Source: Shimia sp. (GTDB taxonomy: Bacteria > Pseudomonadota > Alphaproteobacteria > Rhodobacterales > Rhodobacteraceae). From it: DNA of 64,000 bases. Numbering within the stretch: position 1 is the first letter of the stretch; each line of letters starts with the position of its first letter. Location of the stretch: positions 1 to 64,000 of the forward strand of contig NZ_JAKVCW010000007.1 of assembly GCF_022448905.1 (NCBI RefSeq), read 5' to 3'. A program made the position numbers and the translations under genes. Positions 52,029 to 61,311 of this stretch are shown here, one piece after another. Below the pieces are notes generated by a model, which did no database searches, was not told the origin of the DNA, and was given only the letters and a program-made list of their open reading frames with translations.

Positions 52029-53966
52029 TCAGAATTGTTCCGCCAATTGCCGTAAATCCGGATCATCAGGGTTGTAAACCAGCGCCTGACGCATACGTTT
52101 CTGCGCTGCGCGACGCCCTTCAACCTGCGCCGTCATCCGGATCAAGCTGCTCCAGGCCTGCGTGTTTTGCGGATTGAGCTTAACCGCCTCCGACAACGCA
52201 GCAACGGCTGAGGGGATGTTGCCCGATACCATGGAATAGCCTGCAACCTGCAAATGCGCCTCGGCAAAATCCATCTGGTTTTGAACCACAGAGCCAAATT
52301 CCCGATAGGCTTGCCCCAAGGCGGCACGGAGGTCATCCGGCAAGCGATCCGGCCGCTGGCTCATAATGGCCCGCGCCGCCGCCAAGCGCACTGCTTTTAC
52401 GTCATCATTCAAGCCTTGCAACAAATAGGGCGCGGTCGCCACGACGGCCCGTGCACGCAACGCATTGAGCGCCCCAACCCGGATTTGCGGATCGTCGTTC
52501 TGCAAAAACGCCCCCAGATCTTCCAAATCCAGCGTTGTCGCCCCCGGCCCCAACAACCATAATGCCGTCGCCCGCACCAAATTTGGCTGTTCCTCATCTT
52601 GTGCCAGCCCCATCAAATCACCCGCAGCGGCTTGCGGATTGGCGCGCCCTTTGGCCAACACTTCGCCGTAGTGAGGCTCCTGCCAGCGGCCATTAGGGAA
52701 CCAATCGCGCACCTTACCTGCCGCCCACTCGTTGCTCTTATCGTCATGGCAGGTGATGCAGGCGTTGGGACTGTCCAGCGCATCGCTTAGGTCAGGTCGC
52801 GGCACGCGAAAGCTGTGATCCCGGCGCGGATCGGTGCCCATATAAACCTTATCCACCATATGACAGCTCACACACTGCGCCGCTTCGGTGCCTTCAGGGT
52901 GGTTGGTATGCGCCACATCCTCATAATCTGCCAACCGCAAACTTTCGAAGTCCGGGTTGCCCGCTGGCGAGTGGCACTGCGTACACACGGCATTATCCTC
53001 TGCCAAAACCTCTGCGGTATGCGGATCATGACAATTGGCGCAGGTCACGCCTTTCTGAGACATCTTGGACAGCAAAAAGGAGCCGTAGACGTAGACCTCA
53101 TCCAAAATCTGCCCGTCGGCATGATACAACCCTGGCCGCAACATGGAGAGGTTGTAGTTGTCCGCAAATGCCTCCCCCGGCAACGGATTGCCGTTGCCAA
53201 AACCTTCGCGCCGCGCATGGCAACCTGCGCACTGCTCCATCGCCTCGGCCGGCTCTGACATCGTCGCCGTGAAGCCCCAATCGTCCAAACTGACAGCAAA
53301 GCGCTCCGGCCGCTCACCGGCCACAATCTGGACATGCGCTGCCCCCGGCCCGTGACAGGCTTCACACCCCACCCCTATTTCAACTTGTGTGCTGGCGTAG
53401 CGACGGGTCCGAAAATCATAGTTTTTCTCAAATGCGGTCGCATGACACTCTGCGCAGCGCCCGTTCCAGTTTTTATAAACACCCGTCCAATGATACGCAT
53501 CTTGCGGTGGCAAGTCCTGATCCGGATAGAGATGGTACCAGCGCTTCTGTTCCACATCCCAGACCACATCAAAACTCTGCAACCGCCCTTTGCCGGTCGA
53601 CAGGATCGGATGCTCCAATGGGTGTACCCCGCCCACCGAATGCATCTCATATGTCGCTTCAACACCGTCTTTCTCGCGCACAGTCACAACATGGGTTTCA
53701 CCGTCCTTAGTAAAGGTGGCACGCATGCCATCATGCTCAAAACTCTCGCCTTCAAAAGCCCCAACAAAACTGTCCTCGCTCGGCATCCGCCAGGCTTCGC
53801 CGTGGTGCGAGGTTTTCCAATCATCGTAGGCATCTGTGTGACAATCGCGACAGGTCTCTGACCCCACATATGCTGGCACGCCTGCGCCGTGTGGTGTTTG
53901 CGTATTCCCGGCACTCCCCAGCGTCAAGCACGCCAGGACCACGCCGAAAAAAGTCTTTAATGTCAT
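52029..53966 (-). CDS. Octaheme c-type cytochrome with HEAT/TPR-like C-terminus
   Basis: 645 residues with a Sec signal peptide of about 20 residues. Eight CxxCH heme-attachment sites are readable: CRDCH, CAECH, CEACH, CAGCH, CANCH, CTQCH, CVSCH and CITCH. After the last, about 200 residues are helical: HEAT-like repeats (D-D-P-Q-I-R-V-G-A-L-N-A-L-R-A-R, D-D-V-K-A-V-R-L-A-A-A-R-A-I) and then TPR-like units (A-A-L-S-E-A-V-K-L-N-P-Q-N). The N-terminal half resembles the cytochrome c554-type periplasmic multiheme domains. It starts 11 bases after the batD stop, so it is probably the last gene of the moxR-bat operon. Substrate or electron partner is unknown. Confidence 0.88.
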   Translation of the reverse strand: MTLKTFFGVVLACLTLGSAGNTQTPHGAGVPAYVGSETCRDCHTDAYDDWKTSHHGEAWRMPSEDSFVGAFEGESFEHDGMRATFTKDGETHVVTVREKDGVEATYEMHSVGGVHPLEHPILSTGKGRLQSFDVVWDVEQKRWYHLYPDQDLPPQDAYHWTGVYKNWNGRCAECHATAFEKNYDFRTRRYASTQVEIGVGCEACHGPGAAHVQIVAGERPERFAVSLDDWGFTATMSEPAEAMEQCAGCHARREGFGNGNPLPGEAFADNYNLSMLRPGLYHADGQILDEVYVYGSFLLSKMSQKGVTCANCHDPHTAEVLAEDNAVCTQCHSPAGNPDFESLRLADYEDVAHTNHPEGTEAAQCVSCHMVDKVYMGTDPRRDHSFRVPRPDLSDALDSPNACITCHDDKSNEWAAGKVRDWFPNGRWQEPHYGEVLAKGRANPQAAAGDLMGLAQDEEQPNLVRATALWLLGPGATTLDLEDLGAFLQNDDPQIRVGALNALRARAVVATAPYLLQGLNDDVKAVRLAAARAIMSQRPDRLPDDLRAALGQAYREFGSVVQNQMDFAEAHLQVAGYSMVSGNIPSAVAALSEAVKLNPQNTQAWSSLIRMTAQVEGRRAAQKRMRQALVYNPDDPDLRQLAEQF

Positions 53967-53977
53967 AAACCTGTCTT

Positions 53978-55258
53978 TCAGTTCTGATGCGTGGAGACCG
54001 GATTGAGCGGCGGCAAATCCGGAGTCTTCGTGTCGCGACGATAGCGGGTTTCGCGGTGTTTTCTATGGCAGAGTGTTTTGAGGTGATCCCAAGCCTGCGC
54101 TTCCTCGGCGGTACCGGCAGTACCGAACCGCGCCGCGCCAATCTGCAAGAATGCCTCCTCAATGCCGAGTTCGGTTTCCTGCTCCGCAAGCGGCACCTTC
54201 TGCGCCCAACGCAAATAGGCCGGTTTGGCGGCACTCAAATCCCGTTTCTGCACCGCCTGTTTCAGCAAGCCGTAAGCATAGCCCGCACTTTGCAACCGCC
54301 GTTCCTGTGCTAAGCCCCAAGACCGGCGCAAAACCGGCACGCCCCAACGCGCAAAAGCCCATGCAACAAATAACAGCGCCACCAAAGCCACGCCCCACCG
54401 TACGATTTTCTCGACATCCAACGGCTCCGCACTGGGCGCCAAAACCGGCGCATCCGCCTGCACGTCAATGGCTTCCGCCGTGGCTTCTTCCACTTTGCCA
54501 GTCTTCAGATTGAACCACTGCAAACGCGCCTCAGGCAGCGTGCCTTCCACGCCACCTTCCACCACATAGACCGTCTTCTCCACCCTCGAGCCACTCACCA
54601 CGCCGCGGTTTTCCGTCTCCTCGGCCACAGGACTTTCTGGATAGGCACGCAGCCCTGCAAGCCCTTCCTCCGGCGTCACAGTTGGCAAAAACATCGGCGA
54701 CACGCCTTCGATCTTCACCTCAAGAACCCGCGTAAAACTTGCACCGGCATCCAACCCCGTGGTCTCCCCCTCAACAGCTTGCGTCAGGGTCAGCTTCTCG
54801 GCGGCCACAAACGGATCCATCGCTTCCGCGCCTTCCGGCACAACACCTGTCACTGTCTGCGCGGGGACCGGCAGCGTTGCCTCGAGCACTTCGCTACCGT
54901 CAAGCGCGCGATACCGTACCTTCACCTCTCCCGCCGGAATCTCAAACGTTCCCGGCACCACCGGTGTGATCTGATAGCGCCGCGAAATGCCGGACCAGGT
55001 CTCCCCGCCGATGCTCTTGCTGGTCGGCGAGCTCGCCTTGGACGGCAGCCGTACCATCAGGTTCGGGGTCTCAAAATCCGGCCACACTGGCGGGTCCGGC
55101 ATAAACGTTGGCACCAACACCGTCAGCCGCAGGGTTAACGGCTGTCCCGGCACGGTCTCGCTTTCCTCAAACGTCACCTCCAGCTTGGGCTGAACATCTT
55201 GCGCCCAAACCGCCACAACGCTCACCACCCAGAGCACAAAGGCAAAGCCCCATCTCAT
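53978..55258 (-). CDS. batD: BatD-like protein
   Basis: 426 residues from the ATG at 55258 (overlapping the previous stop in ATGA); the open frame extends to 55339 but without a start signal. A signal peptide precedes tandem beta-rich domains of BatD type (V-P-G-Q-P-L-T-L-R-L-T-V-L-V-P then P-S-K-A). A membrane helix lies at about residue 290-315 (V-A-L-V-A-L-L-F-V-A-W-A) with a basic cytosolic tail. BatD proteins accompany MoxR-VWA modules and are thought to be periplasmic partners; the molecular role is not settled. Confidence 0.85.
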   Translation of the reverse strand: MRWGFAFVLWVVSVVAVWAQDVQPKLEVTFEESETVPGQPLTLRLTVLVPTFMPDPPVWPDFETPNLMVRLPSKASSPTSKSIGGETWSGISRRYQITPVVPGTFEIPAGEVKVRYRALDGSEVLEATLPVPAQTVTGVVPEGAEAMDPFVAAEKLTLTQAVEGETTGLDAGASFTRVLEVKIEGVSPMFLPTVTPEEGLAGLRAYPESPVAEETENRGVVSGSRVEKTVYVVEGGVEGTLPEARLQWFNLKTGKVEEATAEAIDVQADAPVLAPSAEPLDVEKIVRWGVALVALLFVAWAFARWGVPVLRRSWGLAQERRLQSAGYAYGLLKQAVQKRDLSAAKPAYLRWAQKVPLAEQETELGIEEAFLQIGAARFGTAGTAEEAQAWDHLKTLCHRKHRETRYRRDTKTPDLPPLNPVSTHQN

Positions 55259-56241
55259 GGCCGCTCCCCCCGTGCCGCTTCCAACCGGAACCGTTGTTTC
55301 AGGAAATCCTCTGTGCGCGTGTCCACCGTGCGCATCCATTGTTCCGTCGACAAATGCGCCGGCGCATCTTCCTGCGGCACTTCGATCTGCGTGTCTTCCC
55401 CGCGCCCACTTTCGTTGTCAAACACCACATCGTCCGCGCCAATCCCGGTGTCCTCGCCCGTGTCAGACTGCTCCCGCGTGGTATCCACATAGTCCACGAT
55501 GGCTTTGGAGATCGGCAGGTTCTGCTGTGCATCCTTGTGCTCGGGATTGATCTCCAAAGCCCGCTCAAACGCCCGCACCCCATCGCGATACCCGCGCGAC
55601 TTCAGATGCGCCATGCCCTGCAAAAACGCTGCCTCCGCCGTGTCCAGCCGCGCCATCTCCTGCGCTGCCGTCTCATATTGCCCACTGCGATATAGCGCCA
55701 CGCCGCGCAAATACGGGTCTTCGAACGCCTCCGCAGCAACGGCGTAGTCCTTACGCTCAAACGCCCGCCATCCCTGCTGATCCGGCGTCAAAAACCAATC
55801 GCGCCAGCCATCTGCCTGCGCCTGCCCCGGCTGCAACATCCACAGCACCAAGGCCGCTTGTCCGGCCCAACGCACCGCCATCCCGCGCCGGAACCACAGC
55901 AGCATCAAAGCCAACGCCGGCCAGGCCAACCACGCGCCGCGATCCTCCCACGGCTGCGCCTCATCTTCCAATTGCGCCCGCCGATAGGCCGAGGCCAACG
56001 TGCGCTCCACCTCCGCGACATCCCGATTGTCTGGCGTCACGCGTGTTGCCGAGGCCCCGTCCGGCACCTGTGGCAGCTCAGTACCTTCAGGCAGCATGAA
56101 CAAAAAACTCATCGAAGCCACAGTTTCAGAGGCTACCGCCTCCTCCGCACCAGAATCAGCTTTGCCCCCAAGCCTCCGCCAGTTCCGCCGCCGCGCTGGC
56201 GGATAGCTCATCGACCATAAACACCACGCCCCCCGGCGCAC
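55255..56241 (-). CDS. TPR part of a split BatB-like gene (continuation frame)
   Basis: This frame is open from 56241, but sense-like sequence begins near 56169, where the VWA frame of the upstream part ends out of register. It reads A-D-S-G-A-E-E-A-V-A-S-E-T, then F-L-F-M-L-P-E-G-T-E-L-P, an acidic linker, one or two membrane helices (W-L-A-W-P-A-L-A-L-M-L-L-W), and a TPR-like soluble segment (F-E-R-A-L-E-I-N-P-E-H-K-D-A). Joined to the upstream part by deletion of one G it would make the usual VWA-TPR protein of Roseobacters. The first ATG inside is at about 56112. If restarted, it would be a separate TPR protein. Confidence 0.6.
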   Translation of the reverse strand: MRRGAWCLWSMSYPPARRRNWRRLGGKADSGAEEAVASETVASMSFLFMLPEGTELPQVPDGASATRVTPDNRDVAEVERTLASAYRRAQLEDEAQPWEDRGAWLAWPALALMLLWFRRGMAVRWAGQAALVLWMLQPGQAQADGWRDWFLTPDQQGWRAFERKDYAVAAEAFEDPYLRGVALYRSGQYETAAQEMARLDTAEAAFLQGMAHLKSRGYRDGVRAFERALEINPEHKDAQQNLPISKAIVDYVDTTREQSDTGEDTGIGADDVVFDNESGRGEDTQIEVPQEDAPAHLSTEQWMRTVDTRTEDFLKQRFRLEAARGERP

Positions 56242-56827
56242 CCTCCCGCGCCAAAAGCGCCTGCGCCGTGGCTAACCCGGCCTGAATGTCCTGCCCTTCA
56301 ATCGGCATGACAGCCGTGGTCAGCCCCTCCAAATAAGGCTGCATCACCCCGGGGTCTTCACTCATCGGCACCACCACATGCGCAGTCCCTGCAAAGGCCA
56401 CCAATGCCGTACGCGCTCCGCTGCGCAAGGCAAGCAAATCCATCGTCTTCTGCCGCGCCCGCGCCAGCCGCTGTGGCGCCACATCGGTTTGCTCCATCGA
56501 CGGCGTGACCTGCATCACCACCACCAGTGGCGCGGTCTGGGCCGCAAAAGGTGTCGGTGCGCGGGTCCAGCTCGGCCCAGCCACAGCGAGAACCAAAAGC
56601 AGCAAAACAACCGAGATCACATCAATCGGCTGAACCCGCCCCGCCGCATTCCCGGGCACAGTCAAAGCCTCGGCCAAATGCGGTGCAAGCCAGCAGTCGT
56701 TGCCGCCTGTCGCGCCGCGTCGTTGCCGCAACCGGCACCAGGTCACCAATACTGGCAATCCCAACACAAGCAACCAAGGCCGCAGGAAATGAAACGCCTC
56801 AAGGAACAGCGACAAGTCAAAGGTCAT
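56156..56827 (-). CDS. batB: VWA part of a split BatB-like gene
   Basis: 223 residues from the ATG at 56827 (overlapping the batA stop in ATGA) to the TGA at 56156. A membrane helix (about residues 10-30) and a second one (about 72-90) precede a von Willebrand A domain whose metal site is degenerate: the first motif reads M-Q-V-T-P-S-M-E instead of D-x-S-x-S. The frame ends just after E-L-S-A-S-A-A-A-E-L-A-E-A-W-G-Q-S. The natural continuation lies in another frame after a run of five G (plus-strand C 56165-56169). A sequence error, a pseudogene, or programmed frameshifting are all open. Confidence 0.65.
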   Translation of the reverse strand: MTFDLSLFLEAFHFLRPWLLVLGLPVLVTWCRLRQRRGATGGNDCWLAPHLAEALTVPGNAAGRVQPIDVISVVLLLLVLAVAGPSWTRAPTPFAAQTAPLVVVMQVTPSMEQTDVAPQRLARARQKTMDLLALRSGARTALVAFAGTAHVVVPMSEDPGVMQPYLEGLTTAVMPIEGQDIQAGLATAQALLAREGAPGGVVFMVDELSASAAAELAEAWGQS

Positions 56828-57807
56828 GCCCGCGCCCTCCCGTGATCCCGCACCCAAAGCGACATCAACAAGATCAACCCAATCGCCATAGCCGCCATCA
56901 AAGGCCAATGCGCCAAGTTTTGCTGAGGCCGCCAACTCAATGTCTCGATCTCCTGCGGGTTCAGCGCGTCAATTTCATCGTAAATGCTGTCCAACGCGTC
57001 CGCATCGGCGGCAAAATAAGCCTCCCCCCCCGTGCGTTGTGCCAAATTGTTGAGCAACGCCATATCCAGCCGATCCTCGCCGCTAGCCTCCGGGTCACCA
57101 ACCCCAATCGCAAACATGCGCACGCCCTTGTCCCGCGCAATCTCGGCGGCATTCACCGGGCTCATCCGGCTCGCCGTGTCATTGCCATCGGACAAAAGGA
57201 TCAACAGCCGTTCCTCAATCTCGCTGGCCTCAAACGTGTTGATCGCCAAGCCAATCGAGTCGCCCAGCGCCGTATGTGGCCCAGCCATGCCCACCTCGGT
57301 CTGCGCCAACAACGCCCGCACCGTGTCCAGATCCTCGGTCAACGGCGCCTGCACATAGGCCCGCGTGCCAAACACAATCAGCGCCACCCGGTCGCCAGTC
57401 CGATCCGCCAGAAACGCCTCGACCACCTCTTGCACCGCCGCCAGCCGCTGCACCGGTTTGCCGTCCTCACCTGGAAAATCTCGCGTGTCCATGCTGCCGG
57501 AAATATCAATCGCCAGGATAACATCCCGCGTCGCCTTGGTGATCTCCTGCGGCGGCCCCAACCGCACCGGCCCTGCCAAGGCCAGCACCAGCAGCGCCCA
57601 CATCAGGCCGCCCCCAATCAGCGCCCGCCGCTTGTGCGCCACAATCGCAGCTCCGTCTTGAACGGTCAGCCCGGCAGCCTCCGCGATCTGATCAAAAAAC
57701 GGCACCCGCAGCGCGTCTTGCCGTTGCCGGTATGGAGGCACAATCCGCCGCCAAATCAACGGCAAAGGCAACAGCAACAGCACCCAAGGATGGCTCAGCT
57801 CAAACAT
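56824..57807 (-). CDS. batA: BatA-like VWA domain protein
   Basis: 327 residues from the ATG at 57807. Two N-terminal helices (about residues 8-20 and 60-78) lead to a periplasmic- or cytosol-facing von Willebrand A domain with an intact metal site, D-I-S-G-S-M-D, and the second motif T-A-L-G-D-S. A third helix closes the C-terminus. BatA/VWA proteins are the usual partners of MoxR ATPases and bind or deliver metal-dependent targets. It overlaps DUF4381 by eight bases and batB by four. Confidence 0.88.
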   Translation of the reverse strand: MFELSHPWVLLLLPLPLIWRRIVPPYRQRQDALRVPFFDQIAEAAGLTVQDGAAIVAHKRRALIGGGLMWALLVLALAGPVRLGPPQEITKATRDVILAIDISGSMDTRDFPGEDGKPVQRLAAVQEVVEAFLADRTGDRVALIVFGTRAYVQAPLTEDLDTVRALLAQTEVGMAGPHTALGDSIGLAINTFEASEIEERLLILLSDGNDTASRMSPVNAAEIARDKGVRMFAIGVGDPEASGEDRLDMALLNNLAQRTGGEAYFAADADALDSIYDEIDALNPQEIETLSWRPQQNLAHWPLMAAMAIGLILLMSLWVRDHGRARA

Positions 57808-58285
57808 CCGCCACCTCCGGTGGCTTATGCGATGTAACCCACGCCCGTGCCGCCGCCAGCAACCCCGGATCTGCCTCCACCGGAGCTCTCTGATAGGCCG
57901 CGCGCGCCAAGGCCGTCTCCTCAAACTCTCCCGCGCCGGTCTCGCTCAAAAACGTGACCCAAGCCGGCCCACTCAACCCGGCCACACGTCGCCGCCCATA
58001 GGCAGCCATCGCCGCACGTTTCAAAATTCCCGAAACAGCCGCCGGATCGTCCCCTGCCTGCGCCAGAGCCTTCAACGCCGCCCGCCGATACGCATTGGCC
58101 CGATAGTGCTGCCACGTCCGCCAGCCGCGCCACGCAGAAACAGCCAAGACAATCCCCGCCAACACAAGCCACCCGGCTGTCTGTGGCACCATCGACACCG
58201 GTGCCGGGTCCGGCACTTCCGCAAGCTGATTGATCAGCTCGACAAGGCTGTCGTTGTCCACGGCTGCGGTGGCCTCGTCGCTCAT
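57800..58285 (-). CDS. DUF4381 family protein
   Basis: 161 residues from the ATG at 58285. One membrane helix (about residues 37-55) is preceded by an acidic N-terminal segment and followed by a helical cytosolic domain (A-N-A-Y-R-R-A-A-L-K-A-L). DUF4381 occurs almost only next to MoxR-DUF58-VWA genes; its role is unknown. Overlaps with the DUF58 gene (ATGA) and batA. Confidence 0.83.
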   Translation of the reverse strand: MSDEATAAVDNDSLVELINQLAEVPDPAPVSMVPQTAGWLVLAGIVLAVSAWRGWRTWQHYRANAYRRAALKALAQAGDDPAAVSGILKRAAMAAYGRRRVAGLSGPAWVTFLSETGAGEFEETALARAAYQRAPVEADPGLLAAARAWVTSHKPPEVADV

Positions 58286-59265
58286 CGCGCGCGCCCTCCC
58301 AGCAACCGCACCACCTGCGCCAGCGTGTCTTCCGCGGAGGTCAACGGCAGCACCGACAGGCGCATCCGCTTCTGCCACTCTGCCACCTGGTCCCGCCGCG
58401 ATCCAGTCACCTGCGCCAAGCCCGCACGGACCTCCGCCGCCTGAAAATCCAACAAGGTTTGTTTCTGCCCATCAGACGCCGTCACCTCGCCGGTCTCTGG
58501 CACCATGTCCGCGCTGGGGTCACCCACTAGTCCAAGCACCACATCATTGTGCAGCGCAATCGCGCCGAGCCGTCGCTCAGTCTCTTCATCACAGGCGTCA
58601 AAATCACTGATCACGATCACCAGATGATCCCGCGTCGCCAACCGCGCCACCGCCGCTAGCACATCGTTAAACGGCATCGGGATCGCTTTTGGCGCATCAG
58701 CCTTCAAGCGATGATTGGCCGTCTCCAAACAGGTCAAAAATCGCGTCACCGCCGCCCGTCCCCGTCCGGGGCGCAGCTCATCTATATCGGCATCCCCAAA
58801 CACCACACCACCCACACGGTCGCCTTGCTTGGCCACCCGATGTGCCACAATCGCTGCGCATTCCGCCGCCGTGACCGCTTTGGTGTTGTGTACCGTGCCG
58901 TAAAACATCGACATACGCTGATCGACCACAATCAATGTCGGACGATCCCGCTCCTCGGTGTAAACGCGCACATAGGGCGACCCCGCCCGCGCCGTGACCT
59001 TCCAGTCAATCGCGCGCACATCATCTCCCGGCAAGTAGTCGCGCAGCTCTTCAAAGTCCAAACCACGCCCGCGAATGCGTGACCTATGTCGCCCCTGCAA
59101 CGCTGACCGCGCGGGCTGTTTAGGCAAAAAGGAGATTGCCCGCGCCGCCGCCTCCAAAGACCGCAGCCCCTGCAAACTCACATGGATGCGCGAGTCATCC
59201 GCTGCTTCAGACGGCGACCGATCTGGGGCCACACCGGCACGAGACAAAGCTGCACGGTTTCGCAT
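58282..59265 (-). CDS. DUF58 family protein
   Basis: 327 residues; the ATG follows GGAGGACGCG. The family signature is G-R-G-L-D-F-E-E-L-R-D-Y-L-P-G-D-D-V-R-A-I-D-W-K (read in two halves), followed by a VWA-like domain. No transmembrane helix, so it is cytosolic, unlike many DUF58 proteins with two helices. It is 12 bases downstream of moxR. Confidence 0.88.
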   Translation of the reverse strand: MRNRAALSRAGVAPDRSPSEAADDSRIHVSLQGLRSLEAAARAISFLPKQPARSALQGRHRSRIRGRGLDFEELRDYLPGDDVRAIDWKVTARAGSPYVRVYTEERDRPTLIVVDQRMSMFYGTVHNTKAVTAAECAAIVAHRVAKQGDRVGGVVFGDADIDELRPGRGRAAVTRFLTCLETANHRLKADAPKAIPMPFNDVLAAVARLATRDHLVIVISDFDACDEETERRLGAIALHNDVVLGLVGDPSADMVPETGEVTASDGQKQTLLDFQAAEVRAGLAQVTGSRRDQVAEWQKRMRLSVLPLTSAEDTLAQVVRLLGGRAR

Positions 59266-59277
59266 CGCGTCCTCCGC

Positions 59278-60273
59278 TTACGGCACCGCCACCAAGGTCA
59301 ACAGCTCGGCCACCACATCATCCGCAGACACCCCACTGCCCTGCGCCTCATAGCTCAGTGCCAATCGATGGCGCAGCACATCCGGCGCAATCGCCTGAAT
59401 GTCTTCCGGGTCCACATAGTCGCGCCCCTTCATCCAGGCATGCGCCCGCGAGCATCGATCCAGCGCCAGAGACGCCCTTGGGCTACCGCCCAGCTCAATC
59501 CACTTGGCGAGGTTTTCACCAAACGCCGCAGGCGTGCGGGTGGCTTGCACAATCGTGGCCATATAGACCTCCATCGCTTCGGCACAGTGCAGACCTGCGA
59601 TCTCGCGCCGCGCTTGGAACACCACGTCTTGCGAAATCGGTTCACGCGGCGCTTTTGCCGCCTTCTCCGCTGCCTGCTCCTGCAATTGCGCCTGATCTTC
59701 ACCGCGCACCAGCCGGATCACTTCAATCTCATCTTCCAGTGGCGGATACAGGATGTTCACATGCATCAGGAACCGGTCCATCTGTGCCTCTGGCAGCGGA
59801 TAGGTCCCCTCCTGCTCCACCGGGTTCTGTGTCGCCATCACCATGAACAGCGGCTCCATCTGATGCGTGGTCCCGGCCACCGTCACCTGCCGCTCTTCCA
59901 TCGCTTCCAGCAGAGCTGCCTGCACCTTGGCTGGCGCGCGGTTGATCTCATCCGCCAGTACAACGTTGGCAAAAATTGGCCCCGGTTGAAACCGAAACTG
60001 GTCTCCGTCGGCCGCGCCTTGCACATACATCTCCGTGCCGGTCACATCCGCAGGCAGCAAATCCGGCGTAAACTGGATACGCGAATAGTCACACTCCAAG
60101 TTCTTCGCCAAGGCCTTCACCGCACGGGTCTTGGCCAAGCCCGGCAACCCTTCCAGCAACAGGTTGCCATTGGCCAAAAGCCCAATCAGCAAGCGGTCAA
60201 TCACATCGCGCTGGCCAATGATGCTCTCACCCATGCGCTCACGAAGCGCATTGATCTCGTCCAGTGCTGCCAT
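59278..60273 (-). CDS. moxR: MoxR family AAA+ ATPase
   Basis: 331 residues from the ATG at 60273, which shares a base with the HAD gene stop (TGATG). Walker A is G-L-P-G-L-A-K-T (42-49) and Walker B is V-V-L-A-D-E-I-N-R-A-P. Sensor 1 is A-T-Q-N-P. The C-terminal lid domain follows. MoxR ATPases act as chaperones for maturation of enzyme complexes, often with VWA proteins that insert metals. This one drives a module with a sulfatase/HAD pair upstream. Confidence 0.94.
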   Translation of the reverse strand: MAALDEINALRERMGESIIGQRDVIDRLLIGLLANGNLLLEGLPGLAKTRAVKALAKNLECDYSRIQFTPDLLPADVTGTEMYVQGAADGDQFRFQPGPIFANVVLADEINRAPAKVQAALLEAMEERQVTVAGTTHQMEPLFMVMATQNPVEQEGTYPLPEAQMDRFLMHVNILYPPLEDEIEVIRLVRGEDQAQLQEQAAEKAAKAPREPISQDVVFQARREIAGLHCAEAMEVYMATIVQATRTPAAFGENLAKWIELGGSPRASLALDRCSRAHAWMKGRDYVDPEDIQAIAPDVLRHRLALSYEAQGSGVSADDVVAELLTLVAVP

Positions 60274-61265
60274 CACTCTGCCTCGCCGGTGAAAATCCGC
60301 GTCCACTCGTTTTTCATATCCACCAGCACCCAGCCGCGATCTTCGGCCTCATCCAATCCACGATTGAGCACCCCAATGTGCCCTTCTCGGTCATAAGCCC
60401 ATTCACGCTCACCATCGGTGTGGTGGATATACACCCCCAGCCGCGCGCCCTCACCTGCAGTGGTGTATTCCAGCATCTCAAAGTCGCCGTCTGAGTTGCC
60501 CACAGCCATGATCGGCCGTTTGCCGATGTGGTGATTGATTGCCACAGGCTTTCCCGCCTTGTCATCGTTGAAGAACAATGTGTCCTTCTTGATAATCGTC
60601 GGCACCCCGTCGACCACTTCATAGGTAGACGTTAACGACGACCCAATCGTCTGCTCTGGCGGGATGCCATAAACGTCCTCGGCAAAGACCCGCATAAAAT
60701 CGATCCCGCCACCAGAAACGATATAGGTCTTGAACTCCTCGTCCCGCAGATACCGCAGCAGTTCCACCATTGGCTGATAGGTCATCTCATCATAGCCCAA
60801 CCCCGTGGTCGGATGCTTTGTCTCTGAGACCCACGCGGCCACATCGGCAGAAAAATCATCCAGGCTCTGGTTGGCATGGGACAGCGCCAAAATCTCGATC
60901 AGCCCCTCTTTGCCCCCAGCCAAAACACCATCCATGTCGCCCGCCGCGGCAGCCTTCAGCACATCGCTGCTCAGTTTCGACGGATTTTCCGCCCCAATCT
61001 TGGCCACGCGATCGAGCGCAAAAAACAGTTGGAAGTACATCGGCTGCTCCGCCCAAAGCGTGCCGTCATTGTCAAAAACCGCAATTCGGTCTGCCGGCGT
61101 CACATAGTCGTCGCCGCCAACCTCAGACACCGCTTCGACAAACGCAATGATCCGGTCTTTGGACGCCCCCTGCCAGGACGGCAGTGGATCGGCCAAACCA
61201 ACACCGGCAACGCCCACCAGAGCCAAAGACAAACAAGTTGTTTTAAACGAAGTCAACAAAATCAT
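60273..61265 (-). CDS. Exported HAD-family phosphatase-like protein
   Basis: 330 residues from the ATG at 61265, with a Sec signal (L-S-L-A-L-V-G-V-A-G-V-G-L-A-D). The HAD motif I is D-N-D-G-T-L-W (F-D-N-D-G-T-L-W), motif II appears at T-Y-I-V-S-G-G-G, and motif III/IV at G-N-S-D-G-D-F-E-M. A periplasmic phosphatase or phosphonoacetaldehyde-like hydrolase is the best reading; the substrate is unknown. Its stop overlaps moxR (TGATG), so a non-Bat gene leads the MoxR operon. Confidence 0.85.
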   Translation of the reverse strand: MILLTSFKTTCLSLALVGVAGVGLADPLPSWQGASKDRIIAFVEAVSEVGGDDYVTPADRIAVFDNDGTLWAEQPMYFQLFFALDRVAKIGAENPSKLSSDVLKAAAAGDMDGVLAGGKEGLIEILALSHANQSLDDFSADVAAWVSETKHPTTGLGYDEMTYQPMVELLRYLRDEEFKTYIVSGGGIDFMRVFAEDVYGIPPEQTIGSSLTSTYEVVDGVPTIIKKDTLFFNDDKAGKPVAINHHIGKRPIMAVGNSDGDFEMLEYTTAGEGARLGVYIHHTDGEREWAYDREGHIGVLNRGLDEAEDRGWVLVDMKNEWTRIFTGEAE

Positions 61266-61311
61266 GGGACCATCCAAATTGCATTGGGGCCGCGCCCCAG
61301 ATCAAAAATAT

